Notes: a model not told the origin generated them from the sequence alone. 64,000 bases of DNA from Mactra quadrangularis (GCA_025267735.1 CM046305.1:36291108-36355107); one strand, 5' to 3'. Numbered from the stretch's first letter, positions 34,083-47,397 are shown. Made by a program: numbers and translations.

Positions 34083-35670
34083 CATGTTTATAAAAAACAC
34101 TGACATGGATCTCATGCTGTCAGGAGTATTTTGGCTTTCACTCGCCCTTTCTGAAAATATTCTTGAATTGAGCTTGATTAGCCCTAGTTAGGAATAGCCC
34201 CAGAATCATTTATTATTATTGCTAATAATTTGCATACTAGAACCTAAAAAGTTTTGAAATGTAAGTTAACAAAGCATTTCAATAGGTAATTGCAATACTA
34301 GTCTAACTACATGTTATTGACAAAGAATGTAGATAAGTTTTTGGGCTGACCCCTCAATATGGTTTTTTAACTGTTTACCAAACATTTTTTTAAGCTGTGA
34401 CCTCAGTAAACAAGCACAGATGGTAAATTATTGTCAGAACTTATATTATAAATAAATGAATAGTAGCATAATTATGTACATAGTAGGTAATCAACAATTA
34501 CTGACTAGTGACCATCAGGGAAACAAAACATCTGTTTAAATACCGTTTGTACAGTAACCAGCGAGGGTAGGGGGGGGGGGGAGACAAAAACTACTTTTAA
34601 TGTTAATTTATAAATAGATTAAATGATTTGCAATTTGTCTGTTCGTATCATGAACTGTGAATAAAATAAATCAAACAAATGTACATACATTGAATGTTGA
34701 AATTCAACTTTGCCATCTTACTAACTGCAACTAAGATTTAGTTTTATTAACAGTTAACTATCAGGTTTTCACACAAAAAATGAACCATAAACTTATAAAT
34801 GCATAAACATTACACTCTTTATCAAGAGTTAAAATAAATGATTAGGGTCAGCCTCAATGGTCATCAGAGAACAATAGTTTAAGTCTATTTAGGCTATTAG
34901 TTAGATTCTAATAGCTCACAAAGTTCAAACCTATTAACTTTAAGTACATATTCTATATAAAGACATTGAACAAAGTAAAGGAAATAAAAAGGGAAAATAA
35001 TTAATTGGTCACCAATTATCTCACACAACCAGTTACATTTATAAGTAATTAAACACAACACCTTGTATTTTGTGTTAGTTATTCGAACAATCCCATCAAA
35101 ATGTCCCCTACAGGACTTGAAATCTTATTGCCAGAAAAAATCAGGGTCATTTAATGCATGAAAAATGGTGCAAAAATGGTGACAAGATAACATGTTTTCA
35201 GTCTCTGAAAAGTACTTGCACTTAAGACCTCATTTTGGGAAAAATAACTGGATAAATTTTGCAAATTTTGGGTTGAGCAAGAACAAAGTTGTTCCCCTCC
35301 CCCTTTGCTCTGTCCCAGCATTGCCAAGGTAAATGTGATTTAGGCTTGAATGTATTTTTCCATAAGAGAGTCATCCATGGAATACTTTGGCCAAGTTGGC
35401 ATATCTGTCAGTCAATTAGTAATACAATGAGATCTTCTTGAAATAGCCCAATTATGATGGTAAGATAAAAACTGGCCATTTTTGCCCATGTCCAAGCCAG
35501 CAAAGGGTTAATAAATGACTTGAATGAATGGTAGTTCATGAGATGATGCATCATCGGTAACCCATGGTACCTACCGGTATACGTTATCATTGACAATTTT
35601 TTTAAATAATACTATGGGTTACTGAGGATGGAGCCGATGGAAAGTTAATGACAAATAACAAAGTGTTTAC

Positions 35671-35748
35671 CTGTATCATATATAACTGTGCTATCCTATA
35701 CTCTTCCACACTCATAGGTAAAGATATCCTATATTCTTTGATCAACAT
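35671..35748 (-). CDS. PITPNM: PITPNM/RdgB family, coding exon 1 (residues 1-26)
   Basis: First coding exon of a membrane-associated phosphatidylinositol transfer protein (RdgB/Nir family), which moves phosphatidylinositol and phosphatidic acid between ER and plasma membrane. It reads MLIKEYRISLPMSVEEYRIA and on through QLYMIQ, the invariant start of class II PITP domains. The ATG at 35748-35746 follows GAAGCAAG on the minus strand and opens exactly where family members begin. The exon ends in CAG before a GT donor (gtaaac) and is exactly 26 codons (phase 0). The upstream bases look like 5' UTR, but no acceptor or promoter could be assigned, so whether an untranslated exon lies further upstream is open. 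Confidence 0.93.
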
Positions 35749-36960
35749 CTTGCTTCAAGCTGGTCCTTGTTACTACTTTTTATATCAAATATAACATTTA
35801 TACACACTTAGATATTCACACACAGTGCTCCCTGTTATATTTTATGTCCTTGTTACTCTATTTTGTATCAATAACATTTATACAAAGTAGATCTACATGG
35901 ACTAGACTTCTTGATCTTTTGTAACTCTTTGCACTGCTACCTTTCCACGACTCCCAATATTTTCTAATAGGTACTTAATTCTTTTAACTCTATGCTTTTG
36001 TAATTCCAAACTTAGAGCTCCCTATTACCCTTGATATTTGTTACTCTGAGCTCTTTTTTACCCCCTAACTTTTTTGTTTTTCTAAGCTCCCTGTTGCCTC
36101 AGATTTCCAATTACTCTGAACTCCCTTTTACCCCAGATCTTTGTTACTCTGATCTCCCTGTTACAAGTACCCACCGATGTTTTGTTATTCCAAACTCCTT
36201 TTAACTTCAGACTTGTTGCTACCTTAAAATCCAGCTACCAGTTCCCTGTACCTCACACAAATATAACAGTCACTTTGAACACTCAGACTTAAGAATCCAA
36301 GAACATGTCAACTATCACTTGTCAAATTAACTCATGAACACACTAAAGTCAAAGCCAATAATCATGATCTAGACCATGATGAATAAATCCATAATCAGTT
36401 AATGTATGAAAACTTCACTGGGTAAGCAATAATTGCATTCAATCCAAAATTCACTTTCTAATTAGTTCTTGTATTTATTCCATTTTTCATTCATTTCATT
36501 TTAACTTGGTACCATCAAGTAACAAATAAGCTACACATGCAGGAAGCAGCAAAAATATGGCTGAAATTAATTAACATCTCCGATACACACTGATATATAC
36601 AATCTGTGCTCCTTTAGTAAGGACCATACCCTGAATAAACTGATATATACTGATAGATGAATACAGATTGTACTGATTTACAGCTAGCCACTTCACCTAT
36701 TATCACTGCTTATTTGTGGATACATGTTTGTTCAAATACATTTAACCCTGAAGGTGATCTAACTATCTTTAAACTCCAAGTTCAATAAAATACATAGATC
36801 CAAACAGGCAACCAGTCTGTCTTTAAACTCCAAGTTTAATCAAGTACATTGAACCAAAATGGTGACCAGTCCATCTTTAAACTCCAAGTAGTCCATCCTC
36901 AAGTCTTTGATATGCAGTCTTCATTACAAATTATCAATTCTCTATGTTTGATCATTGTTC
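35749..36960. repeat. Degenerate pyrimidine-rich repeats upstream of the first coding exon
   Basis: From about 35830 to 36240 imperfect units of 30-40 bases recur (ctccctgttac, 'cttttaccccagatctttgt', tactctgaactc). From 36740 to 36900 a ~55-bp unit (ctttaaactccaagttcaat) recurs three times. This region lies immediately 5' of the PITPNM start codon, but no TATA box, initiator or CpG island is evident. Confidence 0.55.
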
Positions 36961-38002
36961 ATTCATTCTGAAAATAGAAATAATAACTGTTCAAATAATT
37001 CTGCTATAATAATTTATTATCGCCCATAGGTGAACCAGTCTATTTGTATTTATATTGTATAAATATATACAGTGGAAAAAAACTATTGATTTAGGCTATT
37101 TTTTCTACATTGTCAGTCCTCCAAGGATTGAACCAGGATCCCTGGTTTCTTAATAAGAAGCTTGGGGGGGGGGGGGTCGAAATAAAATATACAAAAATCT
37201 GGTCAACAGAAGTAAGGTAAATACCTGGTAGTTAAAATAAAAAATTCTTACTGGTTAAATTAAAATTGGAAAACACATGTATCACAGGATTAGTACAAAA
37301 TGGTTGTAACTCAATTTAAAAAAGAGTGAGTTACGACCGTTTTGCGCTAAGCCTGCAATATTTTTTTATGTTAACAAATACACATATCAAAAATAAAATT
37401 TTCCAAGAATTTTTCAATATTTCAGATAACAAGTTTTAACACAGCTTGTTACATCCTATTAACACCCAAAGATTCAGTTTCAGTTTATCGAGAAATATCG
37501 ACATGTAGATGAAAAAACATATGAGAAATAAAAAGAAAGAAAAAAACATGGAATACTCCATCAGATCATATTACATGTAAATAACAAATTCTCATCCTAT
37601 CCTGTTTTTTCCTATCAAAAATTGAAACTAAATTTAACAACATACATGAAATACAATTACCCGGTAGATTGATGCATTTAATATTGAGTCGTGGAACATT
37701 GATTTGTTAACAATACAATAGACTTTTAGAAATTGAATTCTCTGAAATTTACATACGCTGTATGCACAAAGTTTTTTTTAATATGATTATTCTATACATG
37801 AGTAGATAAAATCATGTTCATACAACCATAGAAAGTAAATTCATGGATTCCCATCCCACCTCCCTCATTATTTTTTGTTACCATCCCAGAAAAAATGCTT
37901 TTGCAAAAAAGTTTTAGACAATCAAATTAATTAATTAAACATTTAGATGACATAAAATTGGCAGAAATACAAAAATCACCGGAACTAGAACATGTATACA
38001 CC
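36961..38002. other. AT-rich spacer, no feature recognised
   Basis: Includes a poly-G run near 37165-37177. The stretch 37290-37350 ('aaatggttgtaactcaattt') is repeated in part at 30483-30540. No gene or defined element. Confidence 0.5.
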
Positions 38003-38310
38003 TAAACACCTATCTAGCTCAGTCATTAGTGCACAAGTCCACAGATTGGGGGGTCGTAGGTTTGATTCCCAGACAGGGCAGACTTTTCAGGAGCTTGGTT
38101 ATGCAATTCTGTGACCATTCCCCTGCTTACCACTGATTCTAAATAATGTAGGACATTTGTCAGTGACATTGACAGATGTTTGCACCTAGTAATTGGTTAT
38201 GAGCTTAATCCAGAGATACAGCTTTTCCAGGAACATTGAGAAGGTTTACTGGCAGCTGAGATATGACCTATACAATGTGTTGCTACAGCATTTAACCCAG
38301 CCTAAAAAAA
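38003..38310 (+). mobile_element. tRNA-headed SINE (family C), plus orientation
   Basis: A-box region TATCTAGCTCAGTCATTAGT, B-box GTAGGTTTGATTCCC, body with 'ttaccactgattctaaat' and 'tttccaggaacattgag', and tail acaatgtgttgctacagcat then ttaaccc. Full-length but diverged; same family as 39893-40200 and the headless copy 42365-42617. Confidence 0.8.
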
Positions 38311-39892
38311 ATGCATAAATTTAGTTAAGTTTACAAGTCTTTATGGCCAATGGAAAAAAAAAAATACTGCCCATGGACTTTTTTTGAAATCAGGATGAGA
38401 ATGTAACAATTAATTTTCTATGACCTAAAACTTCCATACTTATATAACCAAAAAATAATTCAATATTTTACAAAGTGTAATATTGTATTACAACTATAAT
38501 TATAGTTTGCCTTTCTTAGAAACACCCACATTTATATTGTTATGTGGGATTACATTACAGAGTTTTTTTTATAATAATAACATACCATATAAAATGAAAA
38601 TTCTGCAGGGTCTAAATTCTGCATTTTTTTTTCATTTATAAGGCATGCTTTTATTTTTACAGGAAAATATTTGCAAACTTAATATTTTGAATACAATGGG
38701 TGGCCATTAATGTTATACTATAGTTATATATTTAATAATGTCAAACAATATTCTAATAATATTATGAGCTGAAAGAGAAGTGGCTTCTCCTTTGCAATCT
38801 TATGTTGGAGTTAGTGGCTAAATTATGTCCTGGAAGATATTTTATACAAAGGACAGCAAAAAATAAAGTTCCAACAAATTCTTCAATATCTGTGGGAAAG
38901 GAAACAAAAATAATTAGATTTCAGCTCAAGTATAGTCACCTTTTAATCAGATTAAAAACAACAAATGATAGCATATAAATTGTCTAATTTCATTTTTATG
39001 GTGTTTTCAAACTATGGCATTTAGTGGGACACCACCATACTTTCAAAATGTATTTTCTCCCATTGAGTCTCACGCTTGTAGCTTATTCTCTTTTCTTTAA
39101 CTCTTAGTATTTCAGTTAATTATAATTCCCAATATTTTTTTCAGCCAAGAATGCAAGAATATAAACTTTTGTGGACCTTTAGTATGGAGGTTAAACTACC
39201 GCTTTATAAGTTGTTGGATAGTTAAATTTTATTGAGTAGCCACAAATGATACTCATTTCGTTCAGTACAGTTGAACAGGGAAATAATTAGAATGTAAACA
39301 TTTCCACATGTTTTCATGTAAATAAACGTTTTTGCCTATAATGCTTAGCATCTCTGTACAAAGGTCAGTAAGAGTAAGACCATTTGTGTACAAAACAATC
39401 CCCGACATTCCAGCCATATGTATAAGCGCACTTCATTTAATTTTTTGTACATCAAACTGTAAGCGTAAGGGCATACAGTGGTACATCTATCTGCATCACA
39501 GGAGATCTCAAAGTAATTATTTGAAATTACATAGAAAATTACCAATAATTCTGATGGCTTGCCTGTGTACATCAATCATAATTATGTTTTATAATGATAT
39601 TTCAAGATGTAACATACAGACGGTATTATAAGATCAAATAGTTCACCATCTCGTACTTGTAACAAGTTCAATAAATCCATAGAATCTGAGAGAGTCTTTA
39701 GTTGAAACTAGACATTTACAGGTATTTTAACTTATTTTAAGTAATATTTTATCACTTTTGGTGATGAGTATTGCTCAAGCCCATTTTAAAGTGTATTATC
39801 TTTTAATTTATGACTTAAGCCAACAAGGAAAGACCTCAGGGTCCAAGATTAGCTTATAGCTCAGTTAGTAACAGCTCTGACAACCAATATAG
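38311..39892. other. AT-rich spacer, no supported gene
   Basis: A 99-codon plus-strand frame at 39332-39631 shows no recognisable domain and has normal AT-rich composition; it is probably chance. Nothing else is recognised. Confidence 0.5.
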
Positions 39893-40200
39893 TTTGTTTG
39901 TTGGGTTTAACGCCATAGCAACACATTGTTTAGGTCATATAACAGTGGTCAGTCAACCTACTCACTCCTCCTGGAAAGGCTAAATCTCTGGATTTAGCTG
40001 TTAACCAACTACTAAGCGCATACTTTTGTCAGTGACCAACAACTGCCCTACATAATTAAAAATCATTGGTAGGAAGAAGAATGGCCGTTACAGAAATAAT
40101 TTCATGACCAAGCTCCACGAAAGTATGTCCCACCCTGGAATCGAACCCACGATCCCTCAATCAGTAGACTTGCATGCTACCAACTGAGCTAGCCGGGTGG
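39893..40200 (-). mobile_element. tRNA-headed SINE (family C) with perfect 16-bp target duplication
   Basis: On the minus strand: 'ccacccggctagctcagttg' (A-box), GGGTTCGATTCCAGGG (B-box), body, and 'gctatggcgttaaacccaac' tail. Flanked by CTGACAACCAATATAG at 39877-39892 and 40201-40216, a perfect 16-bp duplication. Confidence 0.9.
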
Positions 40201-40229
40201 CTGACAACCAATATAGGGTTCAACACTTA

Positions 40230-40465
40230 CTGCATTTACCAATTATCCTGAAGGAATCCCATGTCAGTTATTCAATGATTCCTTTAACAAAAAGATTACG
40301 ATTTTGAAAACAATTTATTAAAGCTCAAATTCAAACAAGAACTGGGCATTTTTTTCAAGGTTCTTGAAGCATTGTCGTTTAACCCCAGCTAAGAATTACT
40401 AAGATTCCTCTCAAGTTTTAGAATCCTGAGAATCCCAGGACACATTTAGAGTTGAACCCTGAGTT
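40230..40465. repeat. Dispersed repeat related to 27970-28235
   Basis: Shares 'aacacttactg', 'gaatccc' and 'tgattcct' words and an overall layout ending in 'gaatcccaggacac', similar to 'gaatccctagacac'. Class unknown. Confidence 0.45.
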
Positions 40466-40796
40466 CATGGTGTACATTACTGCAGGGGATGACCTTACTT
40501 CAAAATACTTTGTGACATATACAACTTGTAATGCGAACTGTACAGAAGCAAAAAATGCCTCAAGTCTACCAGAATTCAATTAGTCTTAATTAAGATACCT
40601 GTTAACATGTAAGCAATTGTAATACAAATATACCCTCAGTACTAATCAATGGTAGATAGAAAAATATTATTAATAAAATCCATATGAAATACAGTAAACC
40701 AATCAATGATTGTATCAAGTATAAATATAATATTTACAGTATATTATAGATCTGTAGATAGATCAACATGTAAGATAATCAATGATATATATCCAT

Positions 40797-41104
40797 AGGC
40801 GGATCCAGTGGGGGTCAGGGGGGGTCCGGACCCTCCCTAGAATTTCCAATATGTACCAGTCCATTAGTGTATTTCTTGACTGTAAGTCATTTTTAAGTAG
40901 CATGAAGCAATCTTTCTCGGTGCTTAAAAAAGATTTAATGGTAATGTTGTTTTTATTATTAATATGTTACATTATTCTGCAAAATGTGTATAATGTGGTT
41001 GTGGTGCGTAAGTTTGGACCCCCCCCCCCCTAGAAAGTCTGGACACCCCCCCCCTAGAAAAAGTTCAGACCCCCCCATGGAAAAAATTCCTGGATCTGCC
41101 CCTG
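40797..41104. mobile_element. MITE with 'AGGCGGATCCAG' ends and poly-C tracts
   Basis: Left end aggcggatccagtgggggtc; right end ttcctggatctgcccct. Near the right end three runs of C follow 'tttggac', 'ctggaca' and 'ttcagac'. The inverted ends point to a DNA transposon derivative of unassigned superfamily. Confidence 0.6.
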
Positions 41105-41149
41105 TATCATTTAGAGTTATAGATAATACATAGATAATACAGTACAACA

Positions 41150-41660
41150 TCTTATCAACAGCTGTCCTCCAACAACAGCCATACACTGAAAACAGCCACC
41201 TCTTAACAACAGCCACCCATCAACAACAGTTACCTCTCAACAACAGTAGCCTCTAAACAACAGCCACCCATCAACAACAGTTACCTCTCAACAACAGTAG
41301 CCTCTTAACAACAGCCACCCATCAACAACAGCAACCTCTCAACAACAGTAGCCTCTCAACAACAGCCACCCATCAACAACAGTTACCTCTTAACAATGGC
41401 AAGCCCTCATCAACAGCCACCTTTCGACAAGTCACTCTTGTAAACAACAACTTCATCTTTAAAGACGCTATAATCACTACCAACAGATACATCTCAACAG
41501 CAACAGTATCTCAGCAACATCTATTTCTCAACAACTATAACCTCTCAACAGCTGCCACCAACAGCCACCTACAGCCACCTATCAACAGCATCCACATCTC
41601 AACTACATTTTTCTAACTACAGTCACTACAACATCTAAGCCATTACATTGTCCAACCTTA
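41150..41660 (+). repeat. Degenerate CAACAACAG-rich tandem repeat
   Basis: Imperfect units built on 'ctcaacaacagtagcctct' and 'caacaacagccacccat'. G is scarce and C/A abundant on this strand, so the stretch is strongly strand-asymmetric. Degenerate extensions with 'caacatctatttctcaac' reach about 41730. Reading frames are interrupted. Confidence 0.75.
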
Positions 41661-42364
41661 TTCATATCTAAATGAAATTTACCCTCCTAAAAACATCCAC
41701 CTCACAACAACGACAGCATCCAAACAACACCAACAAGCTTAGACCACAGCCACCCTTTTACAACAACAAATTTTATATAATTCCTATAAAAGCCAATGTT
41801 CGTGAGTTTCACTGCATAAACAATATAATAATTGAAAATCATAATAGTAAATCCTCACACCATTATCAATTATTCATGCAATAAATTATTACTGGTACAT
41901 GTTCAGTGATTGCTTTGAAGAGGAACAATATGGAACCTGCAATCTGCACTTATTATAAAATTCTGATATAAATTTATAAAGATTGAAATTTTGATCCCTG
42001 TGATTTGGTGCATCCCTGCCATTTTTTGGCGAATTCTCTTTAACAATGACTTACATATTTTCAGAGTAATACATGTATTTTAATATAAAGATTTGAAGCC
42101 TCAATTCAATTTCAAGCAATAAATTATAAGTCCAAGGCTAAGAGTTGAAATCAATATCAATAAAAGATCTTTGAATACAGTCAATGCCTTAAACCCACTG
42201 GTCTGAAACCAAGAACTAGAGAGAATTGTTGAGGGCTAGTGAAAATTACTTATTTCAAAACTATTGTCAGACAGATTGGTTAAACTATTGGTTTTGCCCT
42301 TTTCTATATAAAACATGTAAAACGTGTAACATAATAGAATTAATCTTGACTAGATGAATGAAAT

Positions 42365-42617
42365 GTGACTGTCGGGGCATACTTTCATGGAGCTTGGTCA
42401 TGAAATAATTTCTATGGTCATTCTCCCTCTTACCACTGATTCTAAATCATGTGGGGCAGAAAGTCAGACACTGATGGAAGTATGTGCCAAGTAGTTGATT
42501 AACAGCTAAATCCAAAAATTTGGCCTTCCAGAAAGCTTAGAGTGTGTAGGTTGACTGACTGCTGGGATTTAACCTATACAATGTGTTGCTACGGCATTAA
42601 ACCCAACAAACAAACAA
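42365..42617 (+). mobile_element. SINE family C, headless copy
   Basis: Body with 'atggagcttggtcatgaaat', 'ttaccactgattctaaatca' and tail acaatgtgttgctacggcat then taaaccc and (CAAA)n. The tRNA-like head is absent. Confidence 0.75.
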
Positions 42618-42664
42618 ATTATTAAAACAGGCTAGTGCAGGATAAACTTTAAGGTTATAATGAC

Positions 42665-43165
42665 TAGGGCTGTCACGATACGCCTTAAGCATACCCTGAT
42701 ATATTGCAATATGCTGTCATTGTATCGCTATACGTGCCACGATATATTGCGGGCTTTTAGATTCGTTGTTCCTCCGCTGTATTTAACAGAAAAATTGAAA
42801 ATAACTGATAGAAAACTGATAGAATCTAGCCTCTTTAAGTATTTACGGTCATTTAGGACCGAGACGTGCCCCAATCGGTTAAATTCTAGCAACTTCAGCT
42901 CAGATGTAATGAACAATGGAACAAAATGACATTTCGCTACTTTTATTTTTCACGAAGAGAAGAATTTTTCAATGAAATAAAAAATATTGCCAAATACCGG
43001 TATGTTAATATTGTACCGGGGTACGTATTGCTGCAGCTGCGTATTGCAATATACTGGTATACTGGTGACCTTCGTTTGAAAAAGGCCAGATCTAAACTAG
43101 CGAGTAGGGGAGTGGAAAATTTTAGATCGGGTTTTAATCAGATTGGGTATATTGTGACAGCCCTA
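42665..43165. mobile_element. hAT-type MITE with perfect 8-bp target duplication
   Basis: Ends TAGGGCTGTCACGATACG and TATATTGTGACAGCCCTA, a hAT-like inverted repeat, flanked by ATAATGAC at 42657-42664 and 43166-43173. 501 bp; interior rich in 'cgatatattgc' and 'ggtatactggt' motifs. A fragment of the CAATCT-family transposon occupies 43063-43136. Confidence 0.88.
43063..43136. mobile_element. CAATCT-family fragment inside the hAT MITE
   Basis: Runs from gaccttcgtttgaaaaaggc through 'ggttttaatcaga' to ttg, matching the right end of the 47398 copy. It is followed by GGTATATTG, and GGTATACTG lies just before it (8 of 9 matching), possibly a degraded 9-bp duplication. The opposite terminus is missing. 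Confidence 0.5.
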
Positions 43166-43449
43166 ATAATGACAGACATAGAGGTTTTGAAGCTAAAGTT
43201 AACAGAATGACACTTGAAGTTTCTCACTCAGGAAATCGAAAGTCACTTCTCATTATGATCATTATTATGTCTAAAATCAAACATTTCATCAAGAATATTG
43301 ATGACATTATGTCAATTAGGTGCCATTCTCTCTGAGTGACAAATTATCTAAACAAAATTCTGTAGCTTTGTATAGTGTGTACAAGATATCTTGGATCATT
43401 TTAGCATCAATATTAACTTTAATAACTGTAAAATCATGCCAGTATGTTA

Positions 43450-43745
43450 CCTACGAGTAGTGAATGAGAGACCCTGACTGTGAACTGGTGTCACACCCAC
43501 TGTGAGTCACCTGGCTGTAGTCATGACTGTAAAACAGTGACATTGGCTGTTTATCAATGACCCTGAGCTGCAGTCCAGAGACCCAAGCTGTGGTCCATTA
43601 TGACACTAGCTGTGAATCAGTGACTCCAGCTGTAGTCCAGCGACCCCAACTGTAAACCAGTGCCATCAGCTGTGAATCAGCGACCCAAGCTGCAGTCCAA
43701 TAACCCTAGCTGTGAACTAGAGACTGTTGCTGCAATCCAGTGCAT
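43450..43745 (+). repeat. Degenerate ~22-30-bp repeats ('agctgtgaatcagtgac')
   Basis: Ten or so imperfect units of 'agctgt(g/a)a(a/t)ccagtgaccc'. Stops occur in all frames read. No known function. Confidence 0.65.
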
Positions 43746-44277
43746 GTTTATCAGCCAACAGCCCCTTCCACTGTCAAGTGGTTTAAGAGAGCTGTACATT
43801 GAACCTAGAATTCTATACAATTGAGGCATTATCATCCCCTTTTCATGAAAGTTCAACAGTTACATTCTTTGCCTTTGTCCTCAACTGAGAAAAGCCTTGG
43901 GACTTGCAAAAATTTACTGAATTCATATTATCAGCCAAGTTGATAAATTTGGAAAATTACTGCAGCATGAAATTAATCACGAAAATGCTCACGAAAATTG
44001 AAGATTAAGACTGCATTATAATGCTGATAGAAAATATATGCCAGCACTAATTGGAAAGGTTAGCAAGTTACAAACTCAAGTAAAGAAGAGACCAGGAAAA
44101 TTTGTTAAAGTAAGGTTTAAACAGACATTGCCCTTAATTCACTAGCCCAAAGCCTGATACTAGTGTCAGTAAAGATCCACTAAGTGGAAATTTTTTACTT
44201 AATAATTAATATTGTCAAGATAACTGTTGATAATGTTGCCAATTACCATTAAAACATAACCAATGGGGCTAGTGGCA

Positions 44278-44485
44278 GAGGTTTTTTTCAGTACTTGGGG
44301 AAGGGGCCTGGGGCCTTTTTATATATAGAACATTTGGGGAAATTTTATCGCAATTTCATAGAAAGGGGAACAAAATATCCAAGGTAAACTCCAAATTTGG
44401 GGAAAACTGCATGATTTTTAAAGAAATTTTAAGAGGGGAAGGCGCCTGTTAACGGCCCCTGTTACATAAGGAAAAAAAGGCCTGA
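44278..44485 (+). mobile_element. 'CAGGGCTTTTT' MITE, copy 3
   Basis: Contains 'ttttttcagtacttggggaa', 'gaggggaaggcgcctgttaa' and ends aaaaaaaggcctg. 208 bp. Confidence 0.65.
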
Positions 44486-45550
44486 GTGGTCATGAAAATT
44501 TAAGACAATGACAGTGTGCTAGTCACTATAATTAACTCACCCTGATAAAAAAGTCAAATAAACAAACAACACATCTGTTAAGTTAGATTTCAAGACTTAC
44601 GTAAAAACAAGACTTACATTAAAACAAACAACATTTTAGAAACTGAGAATATGAAATATTTTTACAGTTTACATGAAACCATGGCAACATAAATAGTAAA
44701 ACATCACATTGTGTCATAAACAGATAACTTAAAAAAACGCATTCCTCACTTATTAGTAGACATGTATATACTTTAGTACCAAAGCTTTGTAGCAGAATGG
44801 ATTTTACTGATCAGGACATGGGTGAAAATTGGCCATTTTTCACCTTAATATGATAGGCTTAATTATCAAATGGTCTAACTTCATTACTATTTACTAATAA
44901 CTAATTAACTGACAGTGAGGCAAGTTGTCCTTATTACTCCCTGGGTGATTGTCTTGTAGATAAAAAACTTAAACCCCTTATCCTATTACCATTAGAAGTA
45001 GAACTCCCATTACCATGGCAATGCTGGGGCAGATCAGAAAGGGCAAAAAATGCTATTTTTTTCTCAAGCAAATTAAGCAAAGTAAAAAACTTCTCTCCCC
45101 CACTGAAAAAAAGGTCACCCATAAGATCAAATAGTAACAATAATTTTGATACAGGTAAAAAAGCAATCTTTCCTGGAAAAATCTCAGTATTTATGGTTTA
45201 ATTAAATCATCAATCTACACTTTACTTTGATCAATAAACAAAATCATTACATATCTTTATTCCATACTATCATCTTGAACCTTCACTTTACAAACAGTAA
45301 TTAACAGTATATCTTTTACTGGGTGTTCAAATATCAGTGGTGCATATGTAACATTAATGCTGCTGATTTAAATAATACTTAATTCAGTTCTTCAGTACAC
45401 ACAAACCATACAAATGGTTATTAGTCAATATGAAAGTAGATTATTTCATGAGTATTTAAATCAGCAGGGTATGCACTACGGACAGTTAACAAAATCTTGT
45501 GACCAATTAATATGTGCTTGTACTAGGTTAAAAACTTTGTGTCCAGGACA

Positions 45551-45645
45551 GCATATTATCAAAAATCTTATGATAATTTAACAATACAATTTAGAAGGAT
45601 TTATGACTAAAATCTGTCCTAAGATGCTTGATAATACGGGTTCCA
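45551..45645 (-). mobile_element. Short MITE with 'GGTATTATCAAGC'-like ends
   Basis: Reverse-oriented relative of 27388-27487: starts agcatattatcaaaaatctt and ends gcttgataatacgg. Confidence 0.58.
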
Positions 45646-46130
45646 AGGATCTAGGCCTGACCAGGAAATGTGAGCAGGAGCACTGACCACCACAATATAA
45701 CTAAAATACCTGTGATAAAGCACAATAATGTACATTAATAAATATTTTGTCAAATTGCCATATCCATTTTATATTGAAAACTTCTGCTAATATGATTGCA
45801 ATTCTGATAATATCTCATCAGAAATAAACAATATTTACTAACGATCACTGGAGGTTAAAATCTGTTGAAATCAGCAGATCTCCGGAAGATAAGGCAGCCC
45901 TCAGACAATAAAAGTCATCTAAAATGAAAATCTTCACAGAAATCAAACTGACAATATTTCAATATAGTATGTGGAATATGAAATAATATTCTCATGAAAC
46001 CTATCAGATAACAATGTCAATATTGACATAGATAGATCTAAATCTAACATTTCTCAATATACACTTGGTAGCAAATATCCAACTGCGACATATAAAACAT
46101 AAGCAAATATAAGACCTGCAGGAAAAGGAG

Positions 46131-46165
46131 GGGGGGCACGGGGGGGGGGGGGGGGGGGGGGGGGG
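46131..46165 (+). repeat. Long poly-G tract
   Basis: Runs of G at 46131-46136 and an unbroken run of 26 G at 46140-46165, followed by 'cgtaac'. Strong potential for G-quadruplexes; the exact length may be unreliable because such runs are error-prone in assembly. Confidence 0.85.
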
Positions 46166-47397
46166 CGTAACTTCATCCCCATGATTTGAATGTGATTTGA
46201 TTCCAACTAATTAAGATTTAGAAATTTATTGTTTTCCTTCCCACAAATCTGCCTACCAAAACAATTAAGTCCCCCCTGGATCTAAATTCAAACAGCAAGG
46301 GGTTAGAGTGGGGTAAGGGGAGTGGATCAGGACACTAGTCCTTCTCAATTCTGAAATTCTCAACATACGTACATGCAAAAATTGCTCATAATGACACAAT
46401 GATAGAAATGAAATTAGAGCTGAACTGGCACACAGAGCAACAGGATTTTAATCAGTGCTGCATGTCTGTTAGCAATAATAAGTAAAATAAATTTATACCA
46501 CAAAAACACATCCGATGCAAACAAACCTTTTCCGGCAGAAAAAACATAAATTCATGTTCTGAATATAAACTATTGTCTCAATGATGTAGATCAACATATT
46601 CAGCTTCAAACCTTAGAAATATATGATATTCCATTTAGTAAACCAATGAAACAGTTGCAAAATGCCAATGTTGACGAGTCAAGACAATTAACAAGCAAGT
46701 ACAAGCAGCTCTTTCAATCAGATTTGTTTAACACAACTGGTGACACTGTAATTTATAAAATATATTCCATTTAGAAAATCTTTCAATTTCAAGGTTTCAA
46801 AATCAAAATTAGCAACCAGCAAGGCTTAGTGAAAGCAGCCCTTCTAATCAAGTTCGTTCAACATAACTGTTAACACACTTTATAAAACATATAATATTCC
46901 ATTCAGTAAATCAATCAATTTAGGCTCCAAAGTAAATTAACGAAGCCTGAGAATTACTTCAGCTACCAATAAGCATGCAGACATATTACTAAATCAACTA
47001 TACTCAATACGCAATCATAACATAATTTTCTTACAAAAATAAACGATTCCTTCCAGTGATTCAAGACAAGACAGTCAGTAGGCGTGGAGAGTAAAGCTAC
47101 AAGCTACTAGCAGTGTTTTCATCTCTCTACAGTTGCCGAGTATTATCATACTGTGACATTTCGAAAACGATCAATACATTCCCTACATCAGAGTCGAGAC
47201 TCTATAGTAAACTTTGGGAGAAAATAGATCATTTACAATCATGGCTTTTTGATCAAGAGTAGAGACTACCATATCAGAGCCTTAATTGACCTGAAAATTC
47301 ATACCAAATTAATGAAGAGTGCAGGAATTTTACACTAAACAGAAATGGCTACCATTTGATCAAATTTTACATCATAAAATATGCGAGTATTACGAGT

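Larger units (their letters stand above)
31061..35670 (-). other. PITPNM intron 1
   Basis: A 4.6-kb intron between the first two coding exons. Contains the 27/54-bp minisatellite (31499-32375), an acidic open frame on the plus strand (33461-33688), and an exact 126-bp duplication (33831-34082). 34200-35670 is AT-rich with a poly-G run (34571-34580); no other feature seen. Confidence 0.82.

Noticed and set aside
39332..39631. 99-codon plus-strand open frame
   Set aside because: No recognisable motif, no supporting context, AT-rich composition like the flanks.
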